Source of the DNA: an uncultured Psychroserpens sp.
GTDB lineage: Bacteria; Bacteroidota; Bacteroidia; Flavobacteriales; Flavobacteriaceae
Length of the DNA: 64,000 bases
NCBI RefSeq assembly: GCF_947500255.1
Contig: NZ_CANMRL010000005.1
Span: forward strand, 186,001-250,000
Direction: 5' to 3'
The position numbers were made by a program, and so were the translations under genes. Under the pieces are notes generated by a model that saw only the letters and a list, made by a program, of their open reading frames with translations, did no database searches and was not told the origin of the DNA. Positions 37,450-46,850 of this stretch are shown piece by piece. Positions within the stretch are counted from its first letter, which is position 1. The number at the start of each line of letters is the position of its first letter.

Positions 37450-37468
37450 AAGTCAAACGGTTTTTTTT
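37435..37468 (+). terminator. Attenuator terminator in front of hisG
   Basis: AAAAACCGTTTGA (37435-37447) and TCAAACGGTTTTT (37453-37465) form a perfect 13-bp stem with a five-base loop, followed by T residues to 37468. It lies between the His-rich leader peptide and hisG. Confidence 0.9.
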
Positions 37469-37528
37469 ATTTCCATAATTTAAATTACCAAAAGCGATTT
37501 ACTCAAACTGAAACATTAAAATCAAAAA

Positions 37529-38386
37529 ATGAGTAAATTAAAAATTGCAGTACAAAAATCAGGTAGACTTCACGACGATTCTATGAAGCTATTGAAAGAC
37601 GTTGGAATCTCTATTGATAATGGAAAAGACCAACTCAAGGCATCTGCCAAGAATTTCCCTTTGGAAGTTTTTTATTTAAGAAATGGTGATATACCTCAAT
37701 ATTTAAAAGATGGTGTAGTAGATGCAGCAATCATAGGAGAAAATGTTTTAGTAGAAAAAGGCAATGGTATTTCGATTTTAGAAAAACTTGGGTTCTCATC
37801 ATGTAAAGTGTCTATAGCTATCCCGAAGTCTAAAAACTATAACTCAATTAAAGATCTTGAAGGCAAGCGCATTGCAACATCGTATCCAAATACGGTGAAC
37901 CTGTTCTTAGAACGAAATAATGTCAATGCCAACTTACACATTATTAACGGTTCTGTTGAAATTGCTCCAAATATTGGATTGGCAGATGCAATTGTTGATA
38001 TTGTCTCTAGTGGAAGTACATTGTTTAAAAACGGACTAAAAGAAGCAGAAATCCTATTGAAATCTGAAGCTGTACTTGCAGTTTCACCTTTAATTACCTC
38101 GGAAAATGAGAGTACTTTAAATAAACTTCGGTTTCGCTTACAATCAGTTCTAAAAGGAAGACAGAGTAAATATGTATTGCTTAACGCACCTAATGATAAG
38201 TTAGAAGCTATTGTCAATATTTTACCTGGTATGAATAGTCCAACTATTTTGCCGTTAGCAAAAGAGGGATGGAGCTCTCTACACTCAGTGATTAATAAAA
38301 ATGAATTTTGGGAAATTATTGATGAACTTAAGCAGAATGGTGCAGAAGGAATTTTAGTGTGTCCAATCGAAAATATGGTACTGTAA
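37529..38386 (+). CDS. hisG: ATP phosphoribosyltransferase (long form)
   Basis: This 285-residue HisG joins ATP with PRPP in the first committed step of histidine synthesis. It is the long form with a C-terminal ACT-like regulatory domain (about residues 210-285), so no HisZ partner is needed and allosteric inhibition by histidine is expected. The catalytic part starts KIAVQKSGRLHDDSM, with the PRPP-binding DAIVDIVSSGSTLFKNGL near residue 155. The stop overlaps the hisD ATG by one base (TAATG). It is the first structural gene after the attenuator. Confidence 0.95.
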   Translation: MSKLKIAVQKSGRLHDDSMKLLKDVGISIDNGKDQLKASAKNFPLEVFYLRNGDIPQYLKDGVVDAAIIGENVLVEKGNGISILEKLGFSSCKVSIAIPKSKNYNSIKDLEGKRIATSYPNTVNLFLERNNVNANLHIINGSVEIAPNIGLADAIVDIVSSGSTLFKNGLKEAEILLKSEAVLAVSPLITSENESTLNKLRFRLQSVLKGRQSKYVLLNAPNDKLEAIVNILPGMNSPTILPLAKEGWSSLHSVINKNEFWEIIDELKQNGAEGILVCPIENMVL

Positions 38387-39672
38387 TGAAAACGATAATA
38401 AACCCAAAACGATCAGATTGGTCTAGTATTTTAAAGCGACCAACACAAACTGTAGAGACTATTGAAAATACGGTTAATGAGATATTTAATGATGTACAAC
38501 GTAATGGTGATAAGGCTATTTCTAAATACACAGAATTATTTGATGGTGCAAAATTTGAGTCGGCAATTGTATCTAAAAAAGAAATAGAAGGGGCTTCTGA
38601 GTTCATTTCTGAAGACTTAAAAGCTGCTATAAAAACAGCAAAGCTTAACATAGAGATTTTTCATAAAGCTCAAAAAACAGAACGCATTACTGTAGAAACC
38701 AGTCAAGGTATAAATTGTTGGCAAGAAAAGCGCCCAATTCAAAAAGTTGGATTATATATTCCAGGAGGAACTGCTCCTTTGTTTTCTACAGTTTTGATGC
38801 TAGCTGTTCCAGCTCAAATTGCTGGGTGTAATGATGTTGTATTGTGTTCACCACCAAATAGTAAAGGAAAAATTGCTAATGAAATTTTATATACCGCTCA
38901 GTTATGTGGTGTTACCAAGATCATTAAAGTTGGTGGTATACAGGCTATTGCTGGATTAACATTTGGCACAGAACACATTCCACAGGTTTATAAGATCTTC
39001 GGTCCTGGAAATCAATTCGTGACAGTAGCGAAACAATTAGCAACAAAATATGGTGTTGCTATTGATATGCCTGCTGGTCCAAGTGAATTGTTAGTGGTCG
39101 CAGATGATACTGCAAAAGCAAATTATGTGGCCTCAGATTTATTGAGTCAAGCCGAACATGGTGCAGATAGCCAAGTGATTTTAGTATCTACATCTAAAGG
39201 GTTTATTAACGAGGTTAAATTTGAGATAGAGCAACAGATGCTAAAGCTTCCTCGTAGAGATATGGCACAAAAAGCTATCGATAATTCTAAACTAATATAT
39301 GTTGAAACTCATGAAGTAGCTTTGGATGTTATCAATGAATATGCACCAGAACACTTTATCATATGTACATCTAATGAGGATTTTTATATTGATAATATTT
39401 CTAATGCTGGCTCTGTATTTATTGGAAATTATACGCCAGAAAGCGCAGGTGATTATGCTTCTGGAACTAACCATACGTTGCCTACAAATGGATTTAGTAA
39501 AGCGTATTCTGGTGTCAACCTAGACAGTTTTACCAAGAGTATTACATTTCAGAAGATATCAAAAGAAGGGATTCTAAACATTGGAAAAACTATCGAACTA
39601 ATGGCAGAAGCTGAAGGCTTACAAGCACATAAGAATGCCGTAACATTACGATTAAAAGATTTGAAAGAATGA
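38386..39672 (+). CDS. hisD: Histidinol dehydrogenase
   Basis: This 428-residue enzyme performs the last two steps, L-histidinol to L-histidine, with NAD and zinc. Signatures include GGTAPLFSTVLMLAVPAQIAG, FGPGNQFVTVAKQ, DMPAGPSELLVVAD and the zinc/base His residues in SQAEHGADSQV and YAPEHFI. I start at the ATG at 38386 (MKTIINPKRSD), which overlaps the hisG stop and gives the usual family length. A longer in-frame start inside hisG adds nine residues without homology. It overlaps hisC by four bases. Confidence 0.95.
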   Translation: MKTIINPKRSDWSSILKRPTQTVETIENTVNEIFNDVQRNGDKAISKYTELFDGAKFESAIVSKKEIEGASEFISEDLKAAIKTAKLNIEIFHKAQKTERITVETSQGINCWQEKRPIQKVGLYIPGGTAPLFSTVLMLAVPAQIAGCNDVVLCSPPNSKGKIANEILYTAQLCGVTKIIKVGGIQAIAGLTFGTEHIPQVYKIFGPGNQFVTVAKQLATKYGVAIDMPAGPSELLVVADDTAKANYVASDLLSQAEHGADSQVILVSTSKGFINEVKFEIEQQMLKLPRRDMAQKAIDNSKLIYVETHEVALDVINEYAPEHFIICTSNEDFYIDNISNAGSVFIGNYTPESAGDYASGTNHTLPTNGFSKAYSGVNLDSFTKSITFQKISKEGILNIGKTIELMAEAEGLQAHKNAVTLRLKDLKE

Positions 39673-40703
39673 AAATAACTAGCTTAATTAGAAATAATAT
39701 TAAATCCTTGAAACCTTATTCGTCTGCTCGAGATGAATTTAAGGAACTGTCTAGTGATTTCGTATTTATTGACGCTAATGAAAACCCATTTGAAAATGGT
39801 GTTAATCGATATCCTGACCCGCAACAATCGCTAGTTAAAACGCATCTTTCTGATATAAAAAAGATACCTGTAGAAAATATATTGTTAGGAAATGGTAGCG
39901 ATGAAGTTTTAGACTTAATTTTTAGAGTGTTTTGTGAGCCAAACAAGGACAATATAATTACATTGCCACCAACGTATGGAATGTATGAAGTGCTAGCTCA
40001 GACCAATGCAATTGAAGTACAAAAAATTGAGTTAGATCATAACTTTCAGCCTAGAACTAAAGACATTTTAGATGTAGTAAATCCCTTTACAAAGCTACTG
40101 TTTTTATGCTCTCCAAATAATCCTACGGCTAATAGTTTTGAATCTAAAACCATAGAACAGTTATTACATAATTTTAATGGTATTGTAGTTATTGACGAGG
40201 CGTACATCGATTTTTCTAATACCGAAAGTTGGTTGAGTCGTTTAGATGAGTTTCCAAATTTAATTGTGACACAAACACTCTCTAAAGCCTACGGTATGGC
40301 AGGCATTCGATTGGGTGTTTGTTATGCTTCCGTCGAAATTATATCTGTGCTAAATAGAATAAAACCACCATATAATATCAATGAACTTACTCAACGAAAA
40401 GCTTTAGAGCGATTGTCAGATTATAAATTGGTTTTTGCCGAAATTCAAAAAATCCTAGAACAGCGCAAGTGGTTAAGAACCGAACTAGAAATGATAGCAT
40501 TCGTAGATACTATTTATCCATCTGATGCCAATTTCTTATTGGTAAAAGTTGATAATGCAACTATGCGATACAACCAACTAATAGAAAAGGGAATAGTTGT
40601 AAGAAATAGAACCAATGAGCCAGGTTGTACCAATTGTCTAAGATTTTCAGTGGGTACACAAATGGAAAATATAAAACTAATTAAAGAACTGAACACATTA
40701 TAA
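39669..40703 (+). CDS. hisC: Histidinol-phosphate aminotransferase
   Basis: This 344-residue fold-type I PLP enzyme transfers an amino group from glutamate to imidazole acetol phosphate. It has [19 protein letters not shown], the [14 protein letters not shown] cofactor-phosphate segment, [19 protein letters not shown] and the PLP Lys in [16 protein letters not shown]. It is linked by an ATGA overlap to hisD and a one-base overlap to hisB. Length is that of normal HisC. Confidence 0.95.
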   Translation: MKITSLIRNNIKSLKPYSSARDEFKELSSDFVFIDANENPFENGVNRYPDPQQSLVKTHLSDIKKIPVENILLGNGSDEVLDLIFRVFCEPNKDNIITLPPTYGMYEVLAQTNAIEVQKIELDHNFQPRTKDILDVVNPFTKLLFLCSPNNPTANSFESKTIEQLLHNFNGIVVIDEAYIDFSNTESWLSRLDEFPNLIVTQTLSKAYGMAGIRLGVCYASVEIISVLNRIKPPYNINELTQRKALERLSDYKLVFAEIQKILEQRKWLRTELEMIAFVDTIYPSDANFLLVKVDNATMRYNQLIEKGIVVRNRTNEPGCTNCLRFSVGTQMENIKLIKELNTL

Positions 40704-41836
40704 TGAAACGCGTATTATTTATAGATCGAGATGGAACCATTATTAAAGAACCAGCAGATGAACAGATTGATTCATTTGAAAAGTTAGAGTTCTATCCTAA
40801 AGTATTTCAATATCTAAGTAAGATTGCGAACGAGTTAGACTTTGAAATTGTTATGATTACCAATCAAGATGGTTTGGGTACAGATGTATATCCTGAGAAC
40901 ACCTTTTGGCCAGTACATAACTTTATTTTAAAAACCTTTGAAGCTGAAGGTGTCATATTTAAAGAGCAATATATCGATCGAACATTCGCAAAAGATAATG
41001 CTCCAACACGAAAGCCTAATACAGGTTTATTGACCAAGTATTTTTCTACGGAATACGATTTGGATAACTCTTTTGTTATTGGTGACCGCTTAACAGATAT
41101 CGAATTAGCTAAGAACCTAGGATCAAAAGGTATTTTTATTAATGATGACACCAATCTTGGAACTGATGAAATTACTGTTAAACGAGAAGCCTTAAATAAA
41201 TTCATTGCTTTGGAAAGTAATGATTGGGAAAGGATTTACACTTTTTTAAAAGCTGATGCTAGAACTAAAAGTATTGAGCGAAACACCAATGAAACAGAGA
41301 TTAAAATAGATTTAAACCTTGATGGAACTGGTCAAAGTGACATTGATACTGGAATTGCTTTTTTTGATCATATGCTAGATCAAATTGCGCGTCACGGACA
41401 ATTAAACCTAACGATTAAAGTTGATGGTGATTTAGAGGTCGATGAGCACCACACAATTGAAGATACTGCCATTGCTCTAGGTGAAGTATTTGCAATTACC
41501 TTAGGCAATAAGCTTGGTATTGAACGCTACGGATTTTCATTGCCTATGGATGATTGTTTTGCGCAGGCCGCTATAGACTTTGGTGGACGGAACTGGTTGG
41601 TTTGGGAGGCTGAATTCAAACGCGAAATGATAGGAAAAATGCCAACAGAAATGTTCTATCACTTTTTTAAATCGTTTACAGATGGTGCCAAATGCAACTT
41701 GAATATAAAGGCTGAAGGCACGAATGAACATCATAAGATTGAGGCGATTTTCAAGGCTTTTGCAAAAGCTATCAAAATGGCCGTTAAACGCGATGTAGAA
41801 AAAATGATATTGCCATCAACAAAAGGTCTTTTGTAA
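40703..41836 (+). CDS. hisB: Bifunctional histidinol-phosphatase / imidazoleglycerol-phosphate dehydratase
   Basis: This 377-residue two-domain enzyme has an N-terminal HAD-type phosphatase (residues 1-165) with the nucleophile loop [12 protein letters not shown] and [15 protein letters not shown]. The C-terminal dehydratase (about 180-377) holds the metal-binding [29 protein letters not shown] and [17 protein letters not shown] segments. The fused form resembles the enteric HisB. It catalyses steps 6 and 8 of the pathway. It overlaps both hisC and hisH by one base. Confidence 0.95.
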   Translation: MKRVLFIDRDGTIIKEPADEQIDSFEKLEFYPKVFQYLSKIANELDFEIVMITNQDGLGTDVYPENTFWPVHNFILKTFEAEGVIFKEQYIDRTFAKDNAPTRKPNTGLLTKYFSTEYDLDNSFVIGDRLTDIELAKNLGSKGIFINDDTNLGTDEITVKREALNKFIALESNDWERIYTFLKADARTKSIERNTNETEIKIDLNLDGTGQSDIDTGIAFFDHMLDQIARHGQLNLTIKVDGDLEVDEHHTIEDTAIALGEVFAITLGNKLGIERYGFSLPMDDCFAQAAIDFGGRNWLVWEAEFKREMIGKMPTEMFYHFFKSFTDGAKCNLNIKAEGTNEHHKIEAIFKAFAKAIKMAVKRDVEKMILPSTKGLL

Positions 41837-42417
41837 TGAGTGTAGTTATTGTAGATTATGGCGCAGGAAATATAAAAAGTATACAGTTTGCTTTTAAACG
41901 TTTAGGAGTTGAGGCTAAACTTTCTAATGATCCAGCTATCATAAAGGCAGCAGATCGAGTGATCTTTCCTGGAGTAGGAGAAGCAAGCTCTGCAATGAAA
42001 ATGCTTAAGCAAACTGGTTTGGATGATGTCATACCAAAATTAAAGCAGCCAGTACTTGGAATCTGCTTAGGAATGCAGCTTATGTGTAATGGTTCTGAAG
42101 AAGGAGATACTGAAGGACTAGGGATTTTCAATGCTGAAGTTAAGCGTTTTTCTAATAAAGTGAAAGTGCCTCAGATGGGGTGGAATACCATTACTAATTT
42201 AAAATCTGAATTATTCAATGGTATAAAAGAGAATGAATTCATGTACCTTGTGCATAGTTATTATGCAGAGCAATGTGAAGAAAGTATCGCCTCTACCTAT
42301 TATGAATTTAGTTATGCCTCTGCATTACAAAAAGAGAATTTTTATGGTGTTCAATTTCACCCTGAAAAGAGTAGTACAGCAGGAGAACAATTATTAAAAA
42401 ACTTTTTAGAATTATGA
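41836..42417 (+). CDS. hisH: Imidazole glycerol phosphate synthase, glutaminase subunit
   Basis: This 193-residue class I glutamine amidotransferase supplies ammonia to HisF. It shows [17 protein letters not shown] at the start, the nucleophile Cys in [10 protein letters not shown] near residue 78 and the His-Glu pair in [10 protein letters not shown] near residue 173. It works with HisF, encoded two genes downstream. Overlap with hisA is ATGA. Length is normal. Confidence 0.95.
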   Translation: MSVVIVDYGAGNIKSIQFAFKRLGVEAKLSNDPAIIKAADRVIFPGVGEASSAMKMLKQTGLDDVIPKLKQPVLGICLGMQLMCNGSEEGDTEGLGIFNAEVKRFSNKVKVPQMGWNTITNLKSELFNGIKENEFMYLVHSYYAEQCEESIASTYYEFSYASALQKENFYGVQFHPEKSSTAGEQLLKNFLEL

Positions 42418-43130
42418 GAATTATACCAGCAATAGATATCATAGATGGCAAATGTGTACGTCTTACTAAAGGTGATTATGATACTAAAAAAGTATATAAT
42501 GAGAACCCTGTTGAAGTGGCTAAAGAATTTGAATCTTATGGGATTCAATATTTGCATTTAGTAGACTTAGATGGTGCTAAGGCCAAGCATATTGTAAACT
42601 ATAAAATTTTAGAACAAATTGCTTCAAAAACCAATTTAAAGATTGATTTTGGAGGAGGTTTAAAGTCTAATGAGGATTTACACATTGCTTTTAATTCTGG
42701 TGCTAGACAGGTTACAGGTGGAAGTATTGCTGTTAAAGACCCTACAACCTTTGAAGGTTGGCTTAATACCTATGGTGGAATAAAAATTATGCTTGGAGCC
42801 GATTGTAATAATGAAAAAATTGCTGTGAGTGGCTGGCAAGAAGAAAGCGATATGAATGTGATTCCTTTTATTAAAGCTTATGAAAGCAAAGGTGTAAAGT
42901 ATGTCATCTGTACAGATATAGCTAAAGATGGAATGCTTGAAGGTCCGTCATTTGATCTTTATAAACGCATACTTAACGAAACAAAAGAGGTTAGGTTGAT
43001 AGCCTCTGGAGGTGTGACATCAATTGATGATTTAAACGCCTTGGAAGATTTAGGCTGTGAAGGCGCCATCATAGGAAAAGCTATTTATGAAGGCCATATT
43101 TTATTAAGAGACTTAGAAACACACTTATAG
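42414..43130 (+). CDS. hisA: ProFAR isomerase
   Basis: This 238-residue TIM-barrel enzyme isomerises the aminoaldose ProFAR to the aminoketose PRFAR. The first catalytic Asp is in [19 protein letters not shown] and the second in [15 protein letters not shown] near residue 168. Phosphate is bound by DFGGGLKS and [11 protein letters not shown]. It is closely related to the adjacent HisF, as expected for these duplicated barrels. It starts inside the hisH stop and ends one base before hisF. Confidence 0.95.
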   Translation: MRIIPAIDIIDGKCVRLTKGDYDTKKVYNENPVEVAKEFESYGIQYLHLVDLDGAKAKHIVNYKILEQIASKTNLKIDFGGGLKSNEDLHIAFNSGARQVTGGSIAVKDPTTFEGWLNTYGGIKIMLGADCNNEKIAVSGWQEESDMNVIPFIKAYESKGVKYVICTDIAKDGMLEGPSFDLYKRILNETKEVRLIASGGVTSIDDLNALEDLGCEGAIIGKAIYEGHILLRDLETHL

Positions 43131-43131
43131 T

Positions 43132-43887
43132 ATGCTAACAAAACGAATTATTCCTTGTTTAGATATCAAAAACGGTAGGACAGTTAAAGGTGTCAATTTT
43201 GTGGACTTGCGTGATGCTGGCGACCCTGTTGAGTTGGCAAAGCAATATGCAAACCTTGGAGCAGATGAATTGGTGTTTTTAGATATTTCGGCCACATTAG
43301 AAAGAAGGAAAACTATGCACGATATGGTATTGAAAGTTGCAGAGCAGGTTAATATTCCATTTACGGTAGGAGGCGGGATTTCTTCTATTGAAGATGTTGA
43401 TGATTTACTGCACTGTGGAGCAGATAAGATCTCTATAAATTCGAGTGCTGTAAAACGTCCAGAATTAATTAACGAGTTATCTCGAAAGTTTGGTAGCCAA
43501 TGTGTGGTAGTAGCAATTGATGCGAAGCAAATAGAAGATAAATGGATGGTGCATTTAGCTGGAGGCACTATTCCTACTGATCTCAATTTGTTTGATTGGG
43601 CTAAAGAGGTTGAACTGCGAGGTGCTGGAGAAATTTTATTTACATCAATGAATAACGATGGTACTAAAGCCGGTTTTGCAAATGATGCCTTAGCCAAGCT
43701 TTCTGAAATTGTAAATATTCCAATTATTGCATCTGGAGGTGCTGGGTCTACACAACATTTTATTGATGCTTTTGAAAATGGAAATGCCGATGCTGCTTTG
43801 GCTGCTAGTGTATTTCACTTTGGTGAAATAGATATTTTAGATTTAAAAAGAGAATTGAAGAATAACAATATTGAAGTGCGGCTATGA
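43132..43887 (+). CDS. hisF: Imidazole glycerol phosphate synthase, cyclase subunit
   Basis: This 251-residue TIM-barrel enzyme cyclises PRFAR with ammonia from HisH to IGP and AICAR. The catalytic Asp residues are in [18 protein letters not shown] and [14 protein letters not shown]. Phosphate-binding glycines are in [13 protein letters not shown] and [11 protein letters not shown]. It follows hisA by one base. A 42-base gap with a small hairpin separates it from hisIE. Confidence 0.96.
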   Translation: MLTKRIIPCLDIKNGRTVKGVNFVDLRDAGDPVELAKQYANLGADELVFLDISATLERRKTMHDMVLKVAEQVNIPFTVGGGISSIEDVDDLLHCGADKISINSSAVKRPELINELSRKFGSQCVVVAIDAKQIEDKWMVHLAGGTIPTDLNLFDWAKEVELRGAGEILFTSMNNDGTKAGFANDALAKLSEIVNIPIIASGGAGSTQHFIDAFENGNADAALAASVFHFGEIDILDLKRELKNNNIEVRL

Positions 43888-43893
43888 GTCGCT

Positions 43894-43914
43894 ATGTTGA
43901 ACTAATTTCAACAT
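43894..43914 (+). other. Hairpin between hisF and hisIE
   Basis: ATGTTGAA (43894-43901) pairs with TTCAACAT (43907-43914) around a five-base loop, directly after the hisF stop. There is no T run, so it is unlikely to terminate. It might mark a processing or stability site. Confidence 0.35.
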
Positions 43915-43929
43915 CTATAATAAACAACA

Positions 43930-44526
43930 ATGAATATAGATTATAATAAAAACAACGGACTCGTACCTGCAATAATACAAGATGCTGCAACAAACAAAGT
44001 GTTGATGTTAGGATACATGAATGATGAAGCTTTAAAGAAAACATTAGAGACGAAACAGGTGACTTTTTTTAGTAGAACCAAACAACGTTTGTGGACTAAA
44101 GGAGAAGAGAGTGGAAATGTGCTTAGTCTGGTTGATGTCAAATTGGATTGTGATAATGATACGCTATTAATCAAGGTAAAACCTAAAGGTCCGACATGCC
44201 ATAAAGGTTCAGATACGTGCTGGAATGAAGATAATACTCAAGACTTTGGATTTCTTTCAGAATTAGAAACGGTTATAGAAAGCAGAAAACATAATGCACA
44301 AGAGGATACGTCTTATGTAGCGTCTTTATTTTCTAAAGGGATTAATAAAATAGCACAGAAAGTGGGAGAGGAGGCCGTAGAAACGGTTATTGAAGCCAAA
44401 GACTCTAATGATGAGTTGTTTTTAAATGAAAGTGCAGATTTGTTATTTCATTACTTGATCCTTTTACAAGCTAAAGGTTTTAAATTGAATGATATTGTTA
44501 ATATCCTTAAGAATAGAAAAAAATAA
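43930..44526 (+). CDS. hisIE: Bifunctional PR-AMP cyclohydrolase / PR-ATP pyrophosphatase
   Basis: This 198-residue fusion carries out steps 2 and 3 of the pathway. The N-terminal cyclohydrolase (residues 1-105) has MLGYMNDEALKKTL, LWTKGEESGN and metal-binding Cys residues in LDCDNDTLL and GPTCHKGSDTCW. The C-terminal pyrophosphatase (about 110-198) has KVGEEAVETVIEAK with the metal-binding Glu residues. It is the last gene of the operon. Confidence 0.95.
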   Translation: MNIDYNKNNGLVPAIIQDAATNKVLMLGYMNDEALKKTLETKQVTFFSRTKQRLWTKGEESGNVLSLVDVKLDCDNDTLLIKVKPKGPTCHKGSDTCWNEDNTQDFGFLSELETVIESRKHNAQEDTSYVASLFSKGINKIAQKVGEEAVETVIEAKDSNDELFLNESADLLFHYLILLQAKGFKLNDIVNILKNRKK

Positions 44527-44553
44527 ACTGCCGCTAAGCTATTAGCGACAGTT
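44526..44553 (+). other. Imperfect hairpin after the his operon
   Basis: AACTG-CGCTAA (44526-44537, with one unpaired C) pairs with TTAGCG-CAGTT (44542-44553, with one unpaired A) around GCTA. No T run follows, so termination by it is uncertain. Confidence 0.35.
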
Positions 44554-44613
44554 ACTCTAATGTATAACAGAAAGTTTAATCGCGCATTAGAAACACTTAA
44601 ATTGTTGTTACTA

Positions 44614-45858
44614 TTAGCTGTTACTCTCTATAATTTCCAATGTTTGTTCTATCCAATCACGATCAAAATCTAATTTGATATCTGGAGTAATTCCATGACC
44701 TTCATAGTTAAAGAATCGATGAAAATTCATATCGGTAGGAACAACTCTAAAATGCCCAGATGGCATATCGTAACTTGTTCCATAATTGATCCCATAAGCA
44801 AGTGAACCATAAGTGGTTTGTCCTAAATGTATAGCCCCTTTTATCTTTTTAAGCTTTGTTGTAAATTGCTCTGCATTACTCCCAGTATAACAGTTGGTTA
44901 ACACATATATTTTTGCTCTACTTTTTCTAAGTAATTTTATAAAAGGATCAGAGAGTTTTTTATTTCCACCACCATTACTTCTCAGATCAATTATGATATG
45001 TTTAGCCGTAAAGGAGTTTTTATGTTTTTTATAGAAATTTTTAAATGCTTTTCTGTTGTCAGTTGTGAAAGAACTAAACTCACCAAAGTACACGTATTGT
45101 ACATCATCATTAATTTGCTTAAAATCCCAATTCGATTTGTTATTGATGCGTGTTTCAAAATTTAAAGTATTGCCAACCTTTTTATAACTCCATAACCTTT
45201 CATTTTCAAAAGTTAAATTTTTGACCATTAATAATTGTCGACTTCTATTGTGATAGGTAAACATGTCATACTTTCCAAACTGATTTTTTTTAGCAATGAA
45301 TTGTATTTGACCAGGTTCCCATATCTTAATGGCACTAGATAATATGACTCCAACAATAGTATTTTCATCAGATTTGTAAATTCCAGATACTATTTGTGTC
45401 CCATAGTTATAGACTCCTTCAATACTATGTTTTGGTTTATTCTTAAGTTCGTTTTCCAAATTAGTAAGTTCTAATGTAGTTCTTGGGTGTTTTATAAAAG
45501 TATCAGAATTTAAAAATACTTGCTGTTTGTCTTCATCATAGTAGTTCTCTTCTGAAAGATAGGAATCGTTAGCTCTTACTTTTGCATGAAAATCGGTAAC
45601 AACCATAAGTTGTTGGTTTAGCATTCTAAAACATTCTGAAACAGAAACTGGCGATATCATTTTACTAGACAATTCATTGTAGGTGTTTTGAAATTCCACA
45701 AGTTTTTGCCCTTTGATCTGCTTTTTATAGGATGGCATGTCTTTCATTTTTTCAACTAAGAAATCTAAATCCGATTTACAATCACAAGGTTGAGACTGTG
45801 CAAAGGTAGATGTGATAGAGAAAATAAGATAAAGGCTAAATGTGATTAAATTTTTCAT
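44614..45858 (-). CDS. S41 family peptidase
   Basis: This 414-residue exported protein has a signal peptide ending near FAQSQ (residue 21). Its C-terminal part is an S41/tail-specific protease domain: IIDLRSNGGGNKKL near residue 290 and the nucleophile region LTNCYTGSNAEQF near residue 330, then GQTTYGSLAYG. No PDZ domain is evident. Such proteins are often surface or periplasmic. It is downstream of the LytTR-type regulator gene in the same direction, with a 96-base gap. The substrate is unknown. Confidence 0.85.
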   Translation of the reverse strand: MKNLITFSLYLIFSITSTFAQSQPCDCKSDLDFLVEKMKDMPSYKKQIKGQKLVEFQNTYNELSSKMISPVSVSECFRMLNQQLMVVTDFHAKVRANDSYLSEENYYDEDKQQVFLNSDTFIKHPRTTLELTNLENELKNKPKHSIEGVYNYGTQIVSGIYKSDENTIVGVILSSAIKIWEPGQIQFIAKKNQFGKYDMFTYHNRSRQLLMVKNLTFENERLWSYKKVGNTLNFETRINNKSNWDFKQINDDVQYVYFGEFSSFTTDNRKAFKNFYKKHKNSFTAKHIIIDLRSNGGGNKKLSDPFIKLLRKSRAKIYVLTNCYTGSNAEQFTTKLKKIKGAIHLGQTTYGSLAYGINYGTSYDMPSGHFRVVPTDMNFHRFFNYEGHGITPDIKLDFDRDWIEQTLEIIESNS

Positions 45859-45954
45859 TGTAAACTAATTGTATGTGATTAAACTTTCTGAAACAAATGT
45901 ATTTTAGAAATCACATATTACTCAATAATAACGCGTATTTGGGGTGAAATGTAT

Positions 45955-46755
45955 CTAGACTGTGGTGAATAATTGGGTTTTGATGTTCTCTAAATACGTT
46001 TTAGAAATTGGAACTTCAATTTGGTAGGATAATGCTAAAAAATGCTTACTTTTCTCTGTTTTCCAGTTTTGAAAATGGAAAGGGTTGATTATAAAACTTC
46101 GATGTGTTCTTAGTAGTTCTGGAAAGGATTTTTCAATAACTGATAACTTATTTCTAATGAGTGTTTTTTTGAGTTGGTTACCATTACTATAAAATATTTC
46201 AATGTAATTATCGGATGATTGGATACAAATCAAATCCTTCAATAGTAAACGCAAGCCTTCATAATTACCTTCTCCTTTTATTTCTATTTTCTGTTCCTCA
46301 AGTTTCTTGTTTTTATACTTTCCAAAAGCAAAACGTCCTATAATTACTATAGGCAAAATTGTCAATATAGCTGGTAGCATGATTGCTTTTAAATGATACC
46401 AGAACTCATAAGCATTGGGATGCCATTCAACAATAAAATACAAGTAAAACAAGCGCAAAGTGATAATGGCTATGCAAATAAAAACGGTTATTAAGAGTAA
46501 CTCGTTTGATAGTTTCCAAGTCGCACCATTTTTTTTATATAACCATATCTGCATTGGTAATATAACAACATACAACAAGGCACCAATCAATCCGTAGAGG
46601 GGTAAATAAATAAGCTTTTCTGTATCTCCAAATTCATTTACGTCCAGCGGTTCTGTGAAATATAGGAAGACAAAAATCCAAATCGCTAAACCTAAAGCAA
46701 TGATAAGATGATGTTTAATTGAAGGGTCAAATGGATATTTCGTATTCACTAGCAC
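45955..46755 (-). CDS. Membrane-bound LytTR-type DNA-binding protein
   Basis: This 266-residue protein has four N-terminal hydrophobic segments (about residues 15-150) and a C-terminal LytTR DNA-binding domain (about 160-266), seen in LICIQSSDNYIEIFYSNG, LIRNKLSVIEKSF and LLRTHRSFIINP. This layout is common in Bacteroidota, where the membrane part may sense an envelope signal. No receiver domain is present. The start appears to be a GTG at 46755, or another GTG two codons later. It precedes the S41 gene and may regulate it, which is inference. Confidence 0.85.
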   Translation of the reverse strand: MLVNTKYPFDPSIKHHLIIALGLAIWIFVFLYFTEPLDVNEFGDTEKLIYLPLYGLIGALLYVVILPMQIWLYKKNGATWKLSNELLLITVFICIAIITLRLFYLYFIVEWHPNAYEFWYHLKAIMLPAILTILPIVIIGRFAFGKYKNKKLEEQKIEIKGEGNYEGLRLLLKDLICIQSSDNYIEIFYSNGNQLKKTLIRNKLSVIEKSFPELLRTHRSFIINPFHFQNWKTEKSKHFLALSYQIEVPISKTYLENIKTQLFTTV

Positions 46756-46850
46756 ATTTTATGCTTAAAAATAAAACTTCAATAGATAATTACCAATAAC
46801 ATTAGCTGCAAAAATTTTGTAAAAACTCACAAATTAGCGTTCTTGCCTTT

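Noticed and set aside
38359-38385. Longer hisD start inside hisG
   Set aside because: The ATG at 38386 overlaps the hisG stop in the manner of the other junctions and gives the usual HisD length.
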